Origin: Neolewinella persica DSM 23188
GTDB lineage: Bacteria > Bacteroidota > Bacteroidia > Chitinophagales > Saprospiraceae
Direction of reading: 5' to 3'
Assembly: GCF_000373105.1 (NCBI RefSeq)
Contig: NZ_KB890480.1
Span: 146,702 to 210,701, forward strand
Length of the DNA: 64,000 bases
Positions 53,004 through 61,428 of this stretch are shown here, one piece after another. Position 1 is the first letter of the stretch. Each line of letters starts with the position of its first letter. The notes under the pieces are model-generated. The model was not told where the DNA came from and made no database searches. It saw only the letters and a list, made by a program, of their open reading frames with translations. Position numbers and translations under genes: made by a program.

Positions 53004-54329
53004 ATGAAAAACCTAACTCACTTCTTCTGCTGCTTAATACTGGCTACTACGACGTTACACGCCCAATACGGCATCTACGTCACCGGAGGTTCCGTAATCA
53101 CCAACCAATCTGAAATTACGGTGGTTGACGGCGACGTAGAAATCATCGACGGCACCCTTTCCGGAGGAACGTTGATCCTGACCGGCTTCGCCGGCCCCGA
53201 CAATAACCGGTTGATCAACCATGACCGGTTAAGCCCCCAATGGTTGCGCCTGGAAGGTGGTGCCCAAATCACCCTGGAGGGCGGAATAAGGCTGAGCGGA
53301 GGTATGTGGCTGGACCCGGACACCCACATGGAATTATTGGATGCCCGGATCATACTGGGGGACAACGCCTTTCTGGATGGGGCCACCAATAACTTCAGTG
53401 CCCCGGCTCCCGGCAGTTTCATCAGTCATGACGAAGATCATGACCCTGATAACCCCGGCCTACTTGGTAACCTAGGCATCCGGATGGAACCGAACCGGGA
53501 ACCCCTTGGCCTTACCGATTTTTACCGCCATTACGGCGGTGTTGAAGTAACCAATCGCCCAACCTTAAATCGCTACTACGAGATTCGCCCAGGACAAAGT
53601 GGTGCTTCGGAGATAGAGCTAAGCTTCCGCTTGCCAGACAGTGAACTTAACGGCGCTCCCCGAGACGACATTCACCTTTACCAAAGCAGGGACGACGGGG
53701 ACACTTGGGTGGAGATAAACGCAACAGACCGATTCGAGAACTTCAGCGCAGAAATTCTCCCGGATGGTCTTTTTGCTTTCGCCAACTCGGCCGTGCTTCC
53801 GGTAGAGCTGCTCAGCTTTACGGCGGAAGCTACCGGAAAACGTAAAGTCACCAACCGCTGGCAAACGGCGAATGAGGTAGGCAGTAGCCACTTCGAGGTG
53901 GAGCGGTCAGCTGGTGGCAGTGATTTTCAAGTATTGGGGCTGGTAGCTGCTGCGGGCGATAGCCAAGGAAATAGGTCCTACGAATTTCAGGATATCCATG
54001 CGCTGCCAGGAACTTCCTACTACCGCCTGAGAATGGTGGACCTCGACGGTAGTTTTACTTATTCACAGGTCGTGACGCTTAAGCTGGAGGAGGAAGCAAC
54101 CGTTGTTTTGTATCCCAATCCGACCCACGCTGCGGTTAAGCTGGAGTTGCCGGAGGAACATGGGTACACGACTTATTTTCTTTATGCTTCGGACGGGCGT
54201 TTACTACGAGAGGGTATTCCGGTTGCAGGGACCAACACCGTGGAAGTCGCTACATTGCCTGCAGGGGCTTACCACCTTACGCTCAAAGGCAACGGGCAGT
54301 TGATCACGCTTCCCTTGCGTAAGCAGTAG
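53004..54329 (+). CDS. secreted protein with type IX sorting domain
   Basis: A 441-residue protein with signal peptide (LILATTTLHAQ). A beta-helix-like N-terminal part (GGSVITNQSEITVVDGDVEI, LRLEGGAQITLEGGIRLSGG) follows. A second domain opens with LPVELLSFTAEATGKRKVTN and contains NEVGSSHFEVERSAGG and YYRLRMVDLDGSFTYSQVV, a linker common before sorting domains. The C-terminal LYPNPTHAAVKLELPEE to the end is a type A type IX sorting signal, so it is exported across the outer membrane. It starts nine bases after paralogue 2. Specific function unknown. Confidence 0.85.
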   Translation: MKNLTHFFCCLILATTTLHAQYGIYVTGGSVITNQSEITVVDGDVEIIDGTLSGGTLILTGFAGPDNNRLINHDRLSPQWLRLEGGAQITLEGGIRLSGGMWLDPDTHMELLDARIILGDNAFLDGATNNFSAPAPGSFISHDEDHDPDNPGLLGNLGIRMEPNREPLGLTDFYRHYGGVEVTNRPTLNRYYEIRPGQSGASEIELSFRLPDSELNGAPRDDIHLYQSRDDGDTWVEINATDRFENFSAEILPDGLFAFANSAVLPVELLSFTAEATGKRKVTNRWQTANEVGSSHFEVERSAGGSDFQVLGLVAAAGDSQGNRSYEFQDIHALPGTSYYRLRMVDLDGSFTYSQVVTLKLEEEATVVLYPNPTHAAVKLELPEEHGYTTYFLYASDGRLLREGIPVAGTNTVEVATLPAGAYHLTLKGNGQLITLPLRKQ

Positions 54330-54339
54330 GGGAGTCACT

Positions 54340-54530
54340 TTGTTCCTGTTCCAGAGCGCCTTTGGCGTGTTGCAGGTTGCAGCTACCGCATGCGGCAGCT
54401 TGCTCCGCTCGTTATTTTTAAAAAACTCCTTTGAAAAAAATGCTGAAAAAATTTGCTTGAGTTGTCTGTGGCATTTTTTTTCCTGCAACTCCTGCAACTC
54501 CTGCAACTCCTGCAACTCCTGCAACTCCTG
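54340..54530 (+). repeat. composite repeat: GCTACCGCA palindrome, hairpin core and 9-bp tandem array (copy 1)
   Basis: In order: GAGCGCCTTTGGCGTGTTGC, GCTACCGCATGCGGCAGC (palindrome), GCTTGCTCCGCTCGTT, an A-rich stretch, the core GAAAAAATTTGCTTGAG with TGGCATTTTTTTTCC, and five copies of TGCAACTCC (54484-54528). The same order is found at 63752-64000. The core could fold with its A- and T-runs into a terminator-like hairpin. The array keeps frame, so an ORF runs through it into the DUF58 gene, but this is judged non-coding. Confidence 0.8.
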
Positions 54531-54564
54531 CGGCTTTTCGACAGAAAAGCCTACCTTGCCATTG

Positions 54565-55917
54565 ATGCAGCACCTGGTAAAATCCATCGTAACCCACCTC
54601 CGGTACCTCTACCTGGGTAACCGGTTCTTCCTGGTACTGGGAGCCATCGTCGTGCTTTCTGCTATTGGCTTTTACTGGAGCTTCTTTTTTTACCTGGCCA
54701 TTGCCGGACTCATCGCATTATTTGGTCTGACCGGTTATGATACTTATGTACTTTACACGGTATCGGATAAGGTATCCGCAGCGCGTAAAACACCAAAAGT
54801 GTTTTCGCTAAGTGATGAGATGCAGGTGCGGATTCAGCTGCATAATGCATCGAGCCGTAAAGTTGATGTGGTACTAACTGATGAACTACCGGCTGAACTA
54901 CAGATCCGGAATCATCGGATACCTTTTGTGTTGGCGCCTGACGTTGATCGGGAGCTCACTTACCCCATCAGGCCAATGACCCGGGGAGCCTACGAATTCG
55001 GTGACCTGAATCTTTTCCTGACGACCGACTGGAAACTGGCCGAACGGCGTCTGGTTTTTCCCGCACAAGAGACGGTGCCGGTTTACCCGAGCATCTTGCA
55101 AATGCAGCAATTTGCCCTCAAGGCCAAAACAACGGTTCCCGCCCAGGGGCGGAAGCGGCTGCGACGCCTGGCGAAAAGCTACGAGTTTGATCAGATTAAA
55201 GAATATGTGCTGGGGGATGATTATCGCAGCATCAACTGGAAAGCAACCGGTCGCAGGAATACGCTGATGGTCAACCAGTATGAGGACGAACGCGCGCAGC
55301 GCGTTTTCTGCTGCATCGATAAGGGGCGAACAATGTTAATGCCATTTAATGGTCTTAGCTTGCTCGACTATGCCATCAACGCCACGCTGGCGCTAAGTAA
55401 TGTAATCCTCACCCGCGAGGACCGCGCGGGGCTGCTGACTTTTGCCGATAAGATCGGTACTGTCCTCCCCGCAGACTCCAAACCTGACCACCTCCGTCGG
55501 ATCATGGAGGCCCTGTATCGCCAACAGGACCAGCAAAAGGAATCGAACTACGACCTGCTCTACTACGCCAGCCGGAAATTACTGGGTGGTCGAAGCCTGA
55601 TCATTCTGTTTACAAATTTCGAGAGCAATTATGCCCTCGACCGGGTCCTACCCGGTCTGCGCCGGATCGCCCGCGCGCATCAACTGGTGGTTGTACTGTT
55701 CGAAAATACGGAGATCGCCGACCTCCTTAACGAGACCACCGAGGGCGTTGAAGATGTCTATCTCAAGTCCACCGCCCGTAATTTCCTGCAACAACGGGAA
55801 CTGATGGCAGCACGCCTACGGCAGAACGGCGTTAAGGTGGTGTTGACGCCACCGGATAAGCTGTCTGGTGCGGTAATTAATGAATACCTGGAACTTAAGC
55901 GCAGAGGGGTGGTTTAG
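54565..55917 (+). CDS. DUF58 domain-containing membrane protein
   Basis: Start ATG 54565 gives 450 residues. Two adjacent hydrophobic helices lie near the N-terminus (FFLVLGAIVVLSAIGFYWSF, LAIAGLIALFGLTGYDTYVL). The family signature GDDYRSINWKATGRRNTLMVNQYEDER follows, then a von Willebrand A-like region (VFCCIDKGRTM ... LSLLDYAINATLALSNV). DUF58 proteins usually sit next to a MoxR ATPase; none is next to this one. Their role is in poorly defined membrane-associated complexes linked to stress or envelope functions. Confidence 0.88.
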   Translation: MQHLVKSIVTHLRYLYLGNRFFLVLGAIVVLSAIGFYWSFFFYLAIAGLIALFGLTGYDTYVLYTVSDKVSAARKTPKVFSLSDEMQVRIQLHNASSRKVDVVLTDELPAELQIRNHRIPFVLAPDVDRELTYPIRPMTRGAYEFGDLNLFLTTDWKLAERRLVFPAQETVPVYPSILQMQQFALKAKTTVPAQGRKRLRRLAKSYEFDQIKEYVLGDDYRSINWKATGRRNTLMVNQYEDERAQRVFCCIDKGRTMLMPFNGLSLLDYAINATLALSNVILTREDRAGLLTFADKIGTVLPADSKPDHLRRIMEALYRQQDQQKESNYDLLYYASRKLLGGRSLIILFTNFESNYALDRVLPGLRRIARAHQLVVVLFENTEIADLLNETTEGVEDVYLKSTARNFLQQRELMAARLRQNGVKVVLTPPDKLSGAVINEYLELKRRGVV

Positions 55918-55932
55918 GCGCGGCACTTTTGT

Positions 55933-56304
55933 CTAAAATAGTCCGGGGAAAAAAGCATCTTCAATATGTTCCAAAGTATGCCTCCCATCTTTATGTAGAA
56001 GGATCGAGATAATGTCAAATCGTACCTCCCAGTCGTGTCCAACTTCCCGCATGTAGGCGGAAGCGGCTTTGCTCATGTTCTTTTCTTTGGTGGCAGAGAC
56101 GGCTCCCGATGGATGCCCCCACTTGAGCCCCTTCCTCGTTTTTACTTCCACAAAAATGAGGCAATCGGTTTCGTTCTTAACGATCAGATCCAGTTCGACC
56201 CGTTTATAGCGATACCCTATGGCCTCTACGGTATACCCATGCTCTTCCAGGTAGGACTTGGCGATGGCTTCTCCCCGCTGACCGGTTTTCTGGCGCTCAT
56301 TCAT
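55933..56304 (-). CDS. YraN family (UPF0102) endonuclease-fold protein
   Basis: A 123-residue protein with TGQRGEAIAKSYLEEHGYTVEA, YKRVELDLIVKNETDCLIFVEVKTR and RFDIISILL, the PD-(D/E)XK-like arrangement of the YraN/UPF0102 family (Asp, then Glu-Val-Lys). A role in DNA repair or recombination has been suggested for the family but is not settled. It converges on the DUF58 gene and lies 11 bases downstream of the membrane protein gene on the same strand. Confidence 0.9.
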   Translation of the reverse strand: MNERQKTGQRGEAIAKSYLEEHGYTVEAIGYRYKRVELDLIVKNETDCLIFVEVKTRKGLKWGHPSGAVSATKEKNMSKAASAYMREVGHDWEVRFDIISILLHKDGRHTLEHIEDAFFPGLF

Positions 56305-56315
56305 CGCTGATAAGG

Positions 56316-57716
56316 TTATTCCGGTGCATAGAAAAAAGGGATAATATAATCCTTATACGTATATATACCCTTTGGGCTATCGGGGTCTTCCGGTCTGACC
56401 CTCCTCTTTAAACGTAACCGGTGCATTCCTGGTGTAACGTCACGTAATGAGAAATAGGCAATCAACTCGGGTAAGGGGGAGCCATAAATGGAGGAACCAA
56501 TCATGGCGTTTTCTGGGTCAACAAGCGTGCTGTCAAGTTTAAGTTGAAGATGGTCCAGGAGACAGCGAACCATAATACTGTCTTCACCAGGTATTAGGTT
56601 GCGACCGGATCCTCCCCGCATGGATTTTCCGAGACTACGGCCAAAATTATATCCATCTGAGAAACTCGCGTTGCCTACTGTATCCTGCTGTTGCAACTCC
56701 CCGTCTTGAAATAAGGAGCAGTTTAATTGCAAAATTTCGGAGTAACTATCATAAAGCGGGAGCCTGACTTTCAGGACCTTATCGGTAATGATGTCGGAAG
56801 GGAGGATCACCCTCGCCTTAGTAGGTATAAAACCGTCCTTGTCTTCATAATATCGGTCATTTATGGCATACCTCTGATCGGTCTCCATATCATAGTCTGC
56901 ACGGTTGATGTAGGAGTTGAAATTCATTATCCTGCCAGGAATAATAATAATCACCAAGAGGTAGGGAATCACCAGCCAAATAAGGCGTTTACCCCATTTA
57001 TTACTGATGATGGCGTAATAGAGTGGTCGGTACAAGCGGGCCAGGGTCAGCCATCCCATGGCTCGGTAGAGGGGATAATAAATCCTGGACTCCCCCCGCT
57101 TCACCATTCCTCCGGTAATGAAATCTATTAAGTAGATACTGGAAAAAAGTACGTAAACCCCCGCTACAAAAGTGCTGATTATCGCTCCGGTAAATCCAAA
57201 GGCAGCCGTAAGGGAAGAAATTATCAACCCCATGATTGAGGTCCAGGTGAGGACCCCAAAAAGAATGGTGATCATAAGAAAGGTAATCGCAAAAATCAGA
57301 CTGGCTGATGTGTCCAGGCGATTGATGTACGCGTCGAAATTACCATTTCGCTTACGCAAAAAGCGATCGAAAATAGGATGATAACGTTGTGCCAGGTAAT
57401 CTTCTTTACCGATCACCCCTCGGATGGTTAACGCGCCAATCCACAGGCAACGAACTACAACGTTTAGGAAGAAGTGGAAGATGACCACAAAATAGGCGAG
57501 GTGAGTACCTTCCAGCAAGCCTCTGCCAAGGGTGCCAAGGCTTCCGTAGTTAGATAGAATATCACGCCATTTGACGATAAAATCATGAAAAGCATCTGCA
57601 CCGGAGATCATCCCCGCAAGGGCAAAACCAGTTATGATTAATTCCAGTTGCCAGCTTTGTCGCTGCAGCATACTGATTTTATCCTGGTTGAGATCTTGTG
57701 GGGTATTATCAAACAT
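56316..57716 (-). CDS. multi-pass membrane protein of unknown function
   Basis: A 466-residue protein with about six membrane helices in the first 270 residues (ELIITGFALAGMISGADAF, YFVVIFHFFLNVVVRCLW, LIFAITFLMITILFGVLTW, AIISTFVAGVYVLFSSIYLI, LIWLVIPYLLVIIIIPG). About 190 residues follow as a probably periplasmic domain with a short Gly/Ser-rich segment (SMRGGSGRNLIPGEDSIMV). No family or catalytic motif is recognised. It may form an operon with the downstream yraN-like gene. Confidence 0.8.
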   Translation of the reverse strand: MFDNTPQDLNQDKISMLQRQSWQLELIITGFALAGMISGADAFHDFIVKWRDILSNYGSLGTLGRGLLEGTHLAYFVVIFHFFLNVVVRCLWIGALTIRGVIGKEDYLAQRYHPIFDRFLRKRNGNFDAYINRLDTSASLIFAITFLMITILFGVLTWTSIMGLIISSLTAAFGFTGAIISTFVAGVYVLFSSIYLIDFITGGMVKRGESRIYYPLYRAMGWLTLARLYRPLYYAIISNKWGKRLIWLVIPYLLVIIIIPGRIMNFNSYINRADYDMETDQRYAINDRYYEDKDGFIPTKARVILPSDIITDKVLKVRLPLYDSYSEILQLNCSLFQDGELQQQDTVGNASFSDGYNFGRSLGKSMRGGSGRNLIPGEDSIMVRCLLDHLQLKLDSTLVDPENAMIGSSIYGSPLPELIAYFSLRDVTPGMHRLRLKRRVRPEDPDSPKGIYTYKDYIIPFFYAPE

Positions 57717-57781
57717 TATCTAGGTGTTATTCCGGCTAAGTTAAACAACAACTTGCAGTCCTTTGCAGACACCCTCGCGTC

Positions 57782-59398
57782 TTATTCGACGAAAACAACT
57801 TTTCCAAGGACCTTTCCTCCAGTTTCCAGAAAATAGATGCCCGCTGCCACAGACTGGCCACCAAGAGTTTGCCCTTTACCTTTAAGAACAATGGTCCCTT
57901 CCACGTTGGTAAGGCACCACTTCGTTTCGAAAGGCATGCCTTCAAGGCGAACATCAGTCCCCGCTCGGGCAGGGTTTGGGTAAACATTAATCTGGTCTTC
58001 ACCTCCAGCAAAAATTACCGTTTTTACTTCGCTCAGGTTTTCCGTTCCGTCATGGTCCCGCTGCCGTAGGCGGTAATAATGAAGGCCCTCGCCCGGCACT
58101 TCATGGGTGAAGGCGTAGGTCCCTTCGCCAGCCTCCACGAAACCGACGGGCGCGAAGGCTCCCCGGTCAACGGCATGTTCTACGTCCCAGCCAAGGTTGT
58201 CTGTTTCTTCAGAAGTCGACCAACTTAACTGGCTATTCTTACCATCAGATTCCGCCTCCCAGCTGAGGTAAGTTACGGGGAGGGAGTTGAAGTCGTTTAC
58301 CCGGACCACGTACAGTCCGGTGATCTCGTCACTCACCAGGATGTTGCCGGAAGGAAGGTAGGGATAAGCTCCCCATGCACCGTCCACGTAACCCGTACCG
58401 GTAGGCGTCGTGTCGTAGTAAGCCAGCCGCCGCGGAGCGGCGGGATTACGTACATCCCAAACCTGAACGCCGTCTCCGTAATAACTCAGTACCACCAGGC
58501 TGTCACCCAGGTAAAATGGATTATGCGCCAGGCTGGCCATGTTTGGCGCCAGGAGGGTAGACCGGAAAACGGAAACAACTTCCATATCCATCGGGTCCTC
58601 GACATTGACAATCTTGACTCCCCTGTTAGTAGTCTCGTCACACATGGCCAGGTACTTACCGTTCGCTGATCGCCAGCAGCTGTGGTTGTATCCACTCTCC
58701 ACGTAGTTGTTGAGGATACCTAATTCAACGGGGGCCGTTACGTCGGAGACATCGTAAACGTACAGTCCCCTTCCTTCTGAGTTGCCGTACATCGTGTCGT
58801 TGACCACGTAAGCATCGTGCATATATTGACCATTGTTGGTCAGGTCAACCGAGGCGATGAGTACGGGAGAAGTCGGATCAGCAAGGCTGTAGGCGAAATA
58901 TCCCTCGTTGGCAGCCGCGGCGTTGGTGCCGAAAGCGTACATACGTACCGGACTGGCGGTAGTGTCAATGAAGATGTTATGGCATTTAGTAAACTCGTCA
59001 GTAGACCGGTAGATGATTTCTGCCGAGGTAGGAAGATTGCTCAGGTCAATGATCTGTAGACCATCGTTGGCCTGGACATCCGTTACACAATAGGCATAGT
59101 CGCCGTAAACTTTAATGTCCCGCCAGGTAGAGCTGGAGTTTGGCGCATCGTTTAGGCGAGCGATTTCGGTAATGTTATTTGGATCAGTTACGTCAAGGAC
59201 GTGAACGAATTCCCGGCTGCCGATCAATGCGTATTCCCGGCCGTTGGCGGCGTAACCCCAAACATCATTGTAGCGTATCCGGTTGAATGGCAGCGTCGGG
59301 TCGTGCCAGTTGCCGAGGCTGACCATGTTTTGGGAAGTCTGGGCCGAAAGTGGGGCCAGATAGATCAAGGCGAAAATAATAGTAAGTAAGTATTTCAT
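57782..59398 (-). CDS. choice-of-anchor B family secreted protein with type IX sorting domain
   Basis: A 538-residue protein with signal peptide ending IYLAPLSAQ. The first 350 residues are LVIVD-type repeats, a predicted beta propeller (EFVHVLDVTDPNNITEIARL, GLQIIDLSNLPTSAEI, GLYVYDVSDVTAPVELGILN, VQVWDVRNPAAPRRLAYYD), matching the choice-of-anchor B family. The linker DFNSLPVTYLSWEAESDGKNSQ leads to the C-terminal sorting domain (VYPNPARAGTDVRLEG onward). It is expected at the cell surface or released. Molecular role unknown. Confidence 0.88.
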   Translation of the reverse strand: MKYLLTIIFALIYLAPLSAQTSQNMVSLGNWHDPTLPFNRIRYNDVWGYAANGREYALIGSREFVHVLDVTDPNNITEIARLNDAPNSSSTWRDIKVYGDYAYCVTDVQANDGLQIIDLSNLPTSAEIIYRSTDEFTKCHNIFIDTTASPVRMYAFGTNAAAANEGYFAYSLADPTSPVLIASVDLTNNGQYMHDAYVVNDTMYGNSEGRGLYVYDVSDVTAPVELGILNNYVESGYNHSCWRSANGKYLAMCDETTNRGVKIVNVEDPMDMEVVSVFRSTLLAPNMASLAHNPFYLGDSLVVLSYYGDGVQVWDVRNPAAPRRLAYYDTTPTGTGYVDGAWGAYPYLPSGNILVSDEITGLYVVRVNDFNSLPVTYLSWEAESDGKNSQLSWSTSEETDNLGWDVEHAVDRGAFAPVGFVEAGEGTYAFTHEVPGEGLHYYRLRQRDHDGTENLSEVKTVIFAGGEDQINVYPNPARAGTDVRLEGMPFETKWCLTNVEGTIVLKGKGQTLGGQSVAAGIYFLETGGKVLGKVVFVE

Positions 59399-59421
59399 TC
59401 TTAGTAGGTCAAATCTTCAGA

Positions 59422-59429
59422 CAAAGATA
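59422..59429 (-). promoter_or_regulatory. -7 box for the choice-of-anchor B gene
   Basis: On the minus strand TATCTTTG is a perfect TAnnTTTG match, 23 bases before the start codon at 59398. No well-spaced -33 TTG is seen. Confidence 0.5.
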
Positions 59430-59475
59430 TGACAAGCAATGGGTTAGTGTCTGGAAATCAAGGGGCTTAGCGCGA

Positions 59476-59991
59476 CTACGACTTTAAAACAATTTCCAGA
59501 TGAGCCAGATGATGTAGTCCGTGCCAGCTGTAATTGGCGGCCAGCGTATCCAATCGGTACGTCCAGCCACTACCCGGGTGGTAGGCGGTGCGTTCCCACT
59601 GGGCGACGGAGCAAGTGGCAAGTAAGGTGGCCCATCGCAGGTGCAGGCCGCGTAATATATCGAGGCTTGCCTCGATGGGGGCTGCGGTTACATCGGACAA
59701 TTCGGCCCAGCTTACCTCGTCGTATGGAGCAATGGTTGGGTGCTCTTCGGTCAGCGTTCGCTTGTGGCGAACGTAGGCGTTTGCGTGGCTGTCTGCAAGG
59801 TGATGAATGACCTGCCTGGCCGTCCATCCGCCTTCGCGATAGGGTACGTCCAGTTTGCCATCCACCTTGAGTTGTTGGGCAATAAGGGCGACTTTTTGGG
59901 GGAGTTCACCGATGTTCTGGACGTAGGTGTCACGGTTGGCGGCAGCCACTTCGTGGTCGGGAAGGGTAAAAGGGCCGATGGGGTAACGCAT
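59476..59991 (-). CDS. DinB/YfiT-family putative metal-dependent protein
   Basis: Start at 59991 (MRYPIGPFTLPDHE) gives 171 residues; the longer frame to 60063 translates a Ser/Pro-rich spacer. The four-helix DinB fold shows GGWTARQVIHHLADSHANAYVRHK and NYSWHGLHHLAHLEIVL, whose His residues make the metal site. It is closest to the YfiT/BstA subgroup, in which thiol transferase or hydrolase activity has been proposed. Substrate unknown. Confidence 0.88.
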   Translation of the reverse strand: MRYPIGPFTLPDHEVAAANRDTYVQNIGELPQKVALIAQQLKVDGKLDVPYREGGWTARQVIHHLADSHANAYVRHKRTLTEEHPTIAPYDEVSWAELSDVTAAPIEASLDILRGLHLRWATLLATCSVAQWERTAYHPGSGWTYRLDTLAANYSWHGLHHLAHLEIVLKS

Positions 59992-60139
59992 GAGTGAAGG
60001 GGGAATGGATGAAGGGGAGAAGGAGCTGCCGCAGGCACCGTCTGCGACGCTGCGCTTACTCACCTCGTATGATTGAGGGGGAATGGGGGTAAGTTACGGA
60101 CATTGCTGTTTTTCTGCAGGGGACCAATAATCATGATTT

Positions 60140-60161
60140 GGCGGGCCCGCAGGTGCAGAGG
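60140..60161. repeat. TTGCACCTGCG-type repeat, single inverted copy
   Basis: GCGGGCCCGCAGGTGCAGAG lies in the 328-base spacer between the divergent DinB-like and cytochrome c genes. The rest of that spacer shows no gene or clear promoter. Confidence 0.5.
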
Positions 60162-60319
60162 GAGGTATTGAGGCAAGGAAGGTAAGCGGCATTCTCATGC
60201 TGCAAACCGCAAAAGGGTTGGGTTTCGGTCCTAATTCATAACAAGTTCAAACAAGTTGATGGCGCTGGTATTCAATGCTTTTTTGCCTTAATTTAAGTGC
60301 AAACAAACCACCCCCCGTC

Positions 60320-60790
60320 ATGAGCGCGAAGCATCTGTTGCCCCTACTTTACGCCAGCTTATTTGGTGTTCTTTTCATCCTCGCTTTGACAGTGGGGTAT
60401 GCCATGTCCCAGGATCACCAATCCGCCGCACCTCAGGTGATTGATGGCGACGGGGTGCCGCCCAGCGCTGCATCGGCTGCTCCGGAGTTTCAGCTAGGTA
60501 AAAACACCTGGAATACCAACGGGTGCGGTGCCTGCCACAATAAAAACATGAAGGATATTGCCACCGCCCCCGCCCTCGGTGGCGTCACCGCCCGCTGGGC
60601 GGCCTACCCGCGCGAAGACCTTCACGCCTGGATTCGCAGCAGCCAGCGCCTGATCAGCGAAGGCCACCCCCGCGCCAAAGAACTTTGGTCAGCGTGGAAA
60701 CCAAGCGTCATGTCGAACTATAAACTGGAGGACGAGGAAATTGAAGCATTGTTACATTATATCGAGGCACAGTATACCGGGAGGCCGTAA
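60320..60790 (+). CDS. membrane-anchored c-type cytochrome
   Basis: Start ATG 60320 gives 156 residues. A single N-terminal helix (LLPLLYASLFGVLFILALTV) anchors it in the inner membrane. One haem site CGACH (Cys69, Cys72, His73) is present in WNTNGCGACHNKNMKDIATA, and VMSNYKL offers the Met axial ligand. The domain is the small class I fold, similar to haem domains of oxidase subunits, and probably passes electrons on the periplasmic side. No partner oxidase gene is adjacent. Confidence 0.92.
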   Translation: MSAKHLLPLLYASLFGVLFILALTVGYAMSQDHQSAAPQVIDGDGVPPSAASAAPEFQLGKNTWNTNGCGACHNKNMKDIATAPALGGVTARWAAYPREDLHAWIRSSQRLISEGHPRAKELWSAWKPSVMSNYKLEDEEIEALLHYIEAQYTGRP

Positions 60791-60866
60791 CTGCCGCTCG
60801 CTGCGATCGTGGGGTGCTCACAGAGGTTAGCACGGAGGGAGGCACAGCGGAAGCACAGCGTTTTTT

Positions 60867-60887
60867 TGCACCTGCGTTAATCCGCGA
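60867..60887 (+). repeat. TTGCACCTGCG-type repeat, single copy
   Basis: TTGCACCTGCGTTAATCCGC from 60867, in the 638-base gap after the cytochrome gene. The rest of the gap to about 61110 shows scattered short repeats (AGCACAGCG, GAGCAGGCGCAGC) and no gene. Confidence 0.55.
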
Positions 60888-61114
60888 AATCTGCGATTCA
60901 ATCTTTTGCGCGGTTGTGCTTAGTGAAACCTTTAGTGCCTGAGTGCCATGACGGTTCCCTGCCTTGTTGTGGCCGCACTACCTGCGTATTAGGTCACCTC
61001 GTTGTTAAACTCACCTCAGAGATTCCTCAATCCCCTGCCCGAAGGTGAGCAGGCGCAGCCCCGCGAACGCTACCTGCGGCAGCTCCTGCTCCCCTTCACC
61101 CCCTTCTATAAATC

Positions 61115-61272
61115 AAAAAAGCCCCCCGACCGTAGTCGAGGGGCAAATAATGTGGTATGTCAGAAAGCTTTATCAGGGAGCTAATTTTTGACTTGGAGGT
61201 CACATATTAACTACATTTCTTAAGGGGAAAAGGAGCATTGTTTAGCGGCCAAGGATAAATGTCGGCCAAATG
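61115..61272 (-). ncRNA. candidate small RNA between the cytochrome c and PhoD genes
   Basis: A promoter-like pair on the minus strand (TTG, 20 bases, TACTTTCG; 61279-61309) is followed by about 158 bases without an ORF. The stretch ends in a strong terminator: GCCCC(T)CGAC and GTCGGGGGGC stems around TACG (61121-61144), then six T residues. No minus-strand protein gene lies to the right for which this terminator could serve, so an independent short transcript is the simplest reading. The sequence matches no RNA class I know; 6S RNA was considered but no long terminal pairing was found. Confidence 0.38.
61121..61144 (-). terminator. rho-independent terminator on the minus strand
   Basis: Read on the minus strand: GCCCCTCGAC-TACG-GTCGGGGGGC and TTTTTT. 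It is oriented away from the PhoD gene and has no annotated minus-strand gene upstream other than the proposed small RNA. Confidence 0.75.
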
Positions 61273-61278
61273 ACTTGT

Positions 61279-61309
61279 CGAAAGTAGGTGTTTTTACCCA
61301 TTGGGCCAA
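61279..61309 (-). promoter_or_regulatory. promoter-like -33/-7 pair for the candidate small RNA
   Basis: On the minus strand TTG (-33) and TACTTTCG (one mismatch to TAnnTTTG) are separated by 20 bases, the normal Bacteroidota spacing. Confidence 0.45.
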
Positions 61310-61385
61310 GGGTTTTTCCGCTTATTTTTTTAATAGACAACCCCATCGTCGTGGGGTACTAAAGAATTTTCTGCTTAAACGGGCT

Positions 61386-61393
61386 TAATTTTG
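61386..61393 (+). promoter_or_regulatory. -7 box for the PhoD-like gene
   Basis: TAATTTTG matches TAnnTTTG, 35 bases before ATG 61429. A -33 TTG at the usual distance is not evident. Confidence 0.4.
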
Positions 61394-61428
61394 ACCTAAA
61401 TTACCTTGTCGTCAAATTCTAACGTTTT

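Noticed and set aside
61115..61272. Identification of the small RNA candidate as 6S RNA
   Set aside because: No long pairing between the 5' and 3' ends or typical central bubble could be found by eye.
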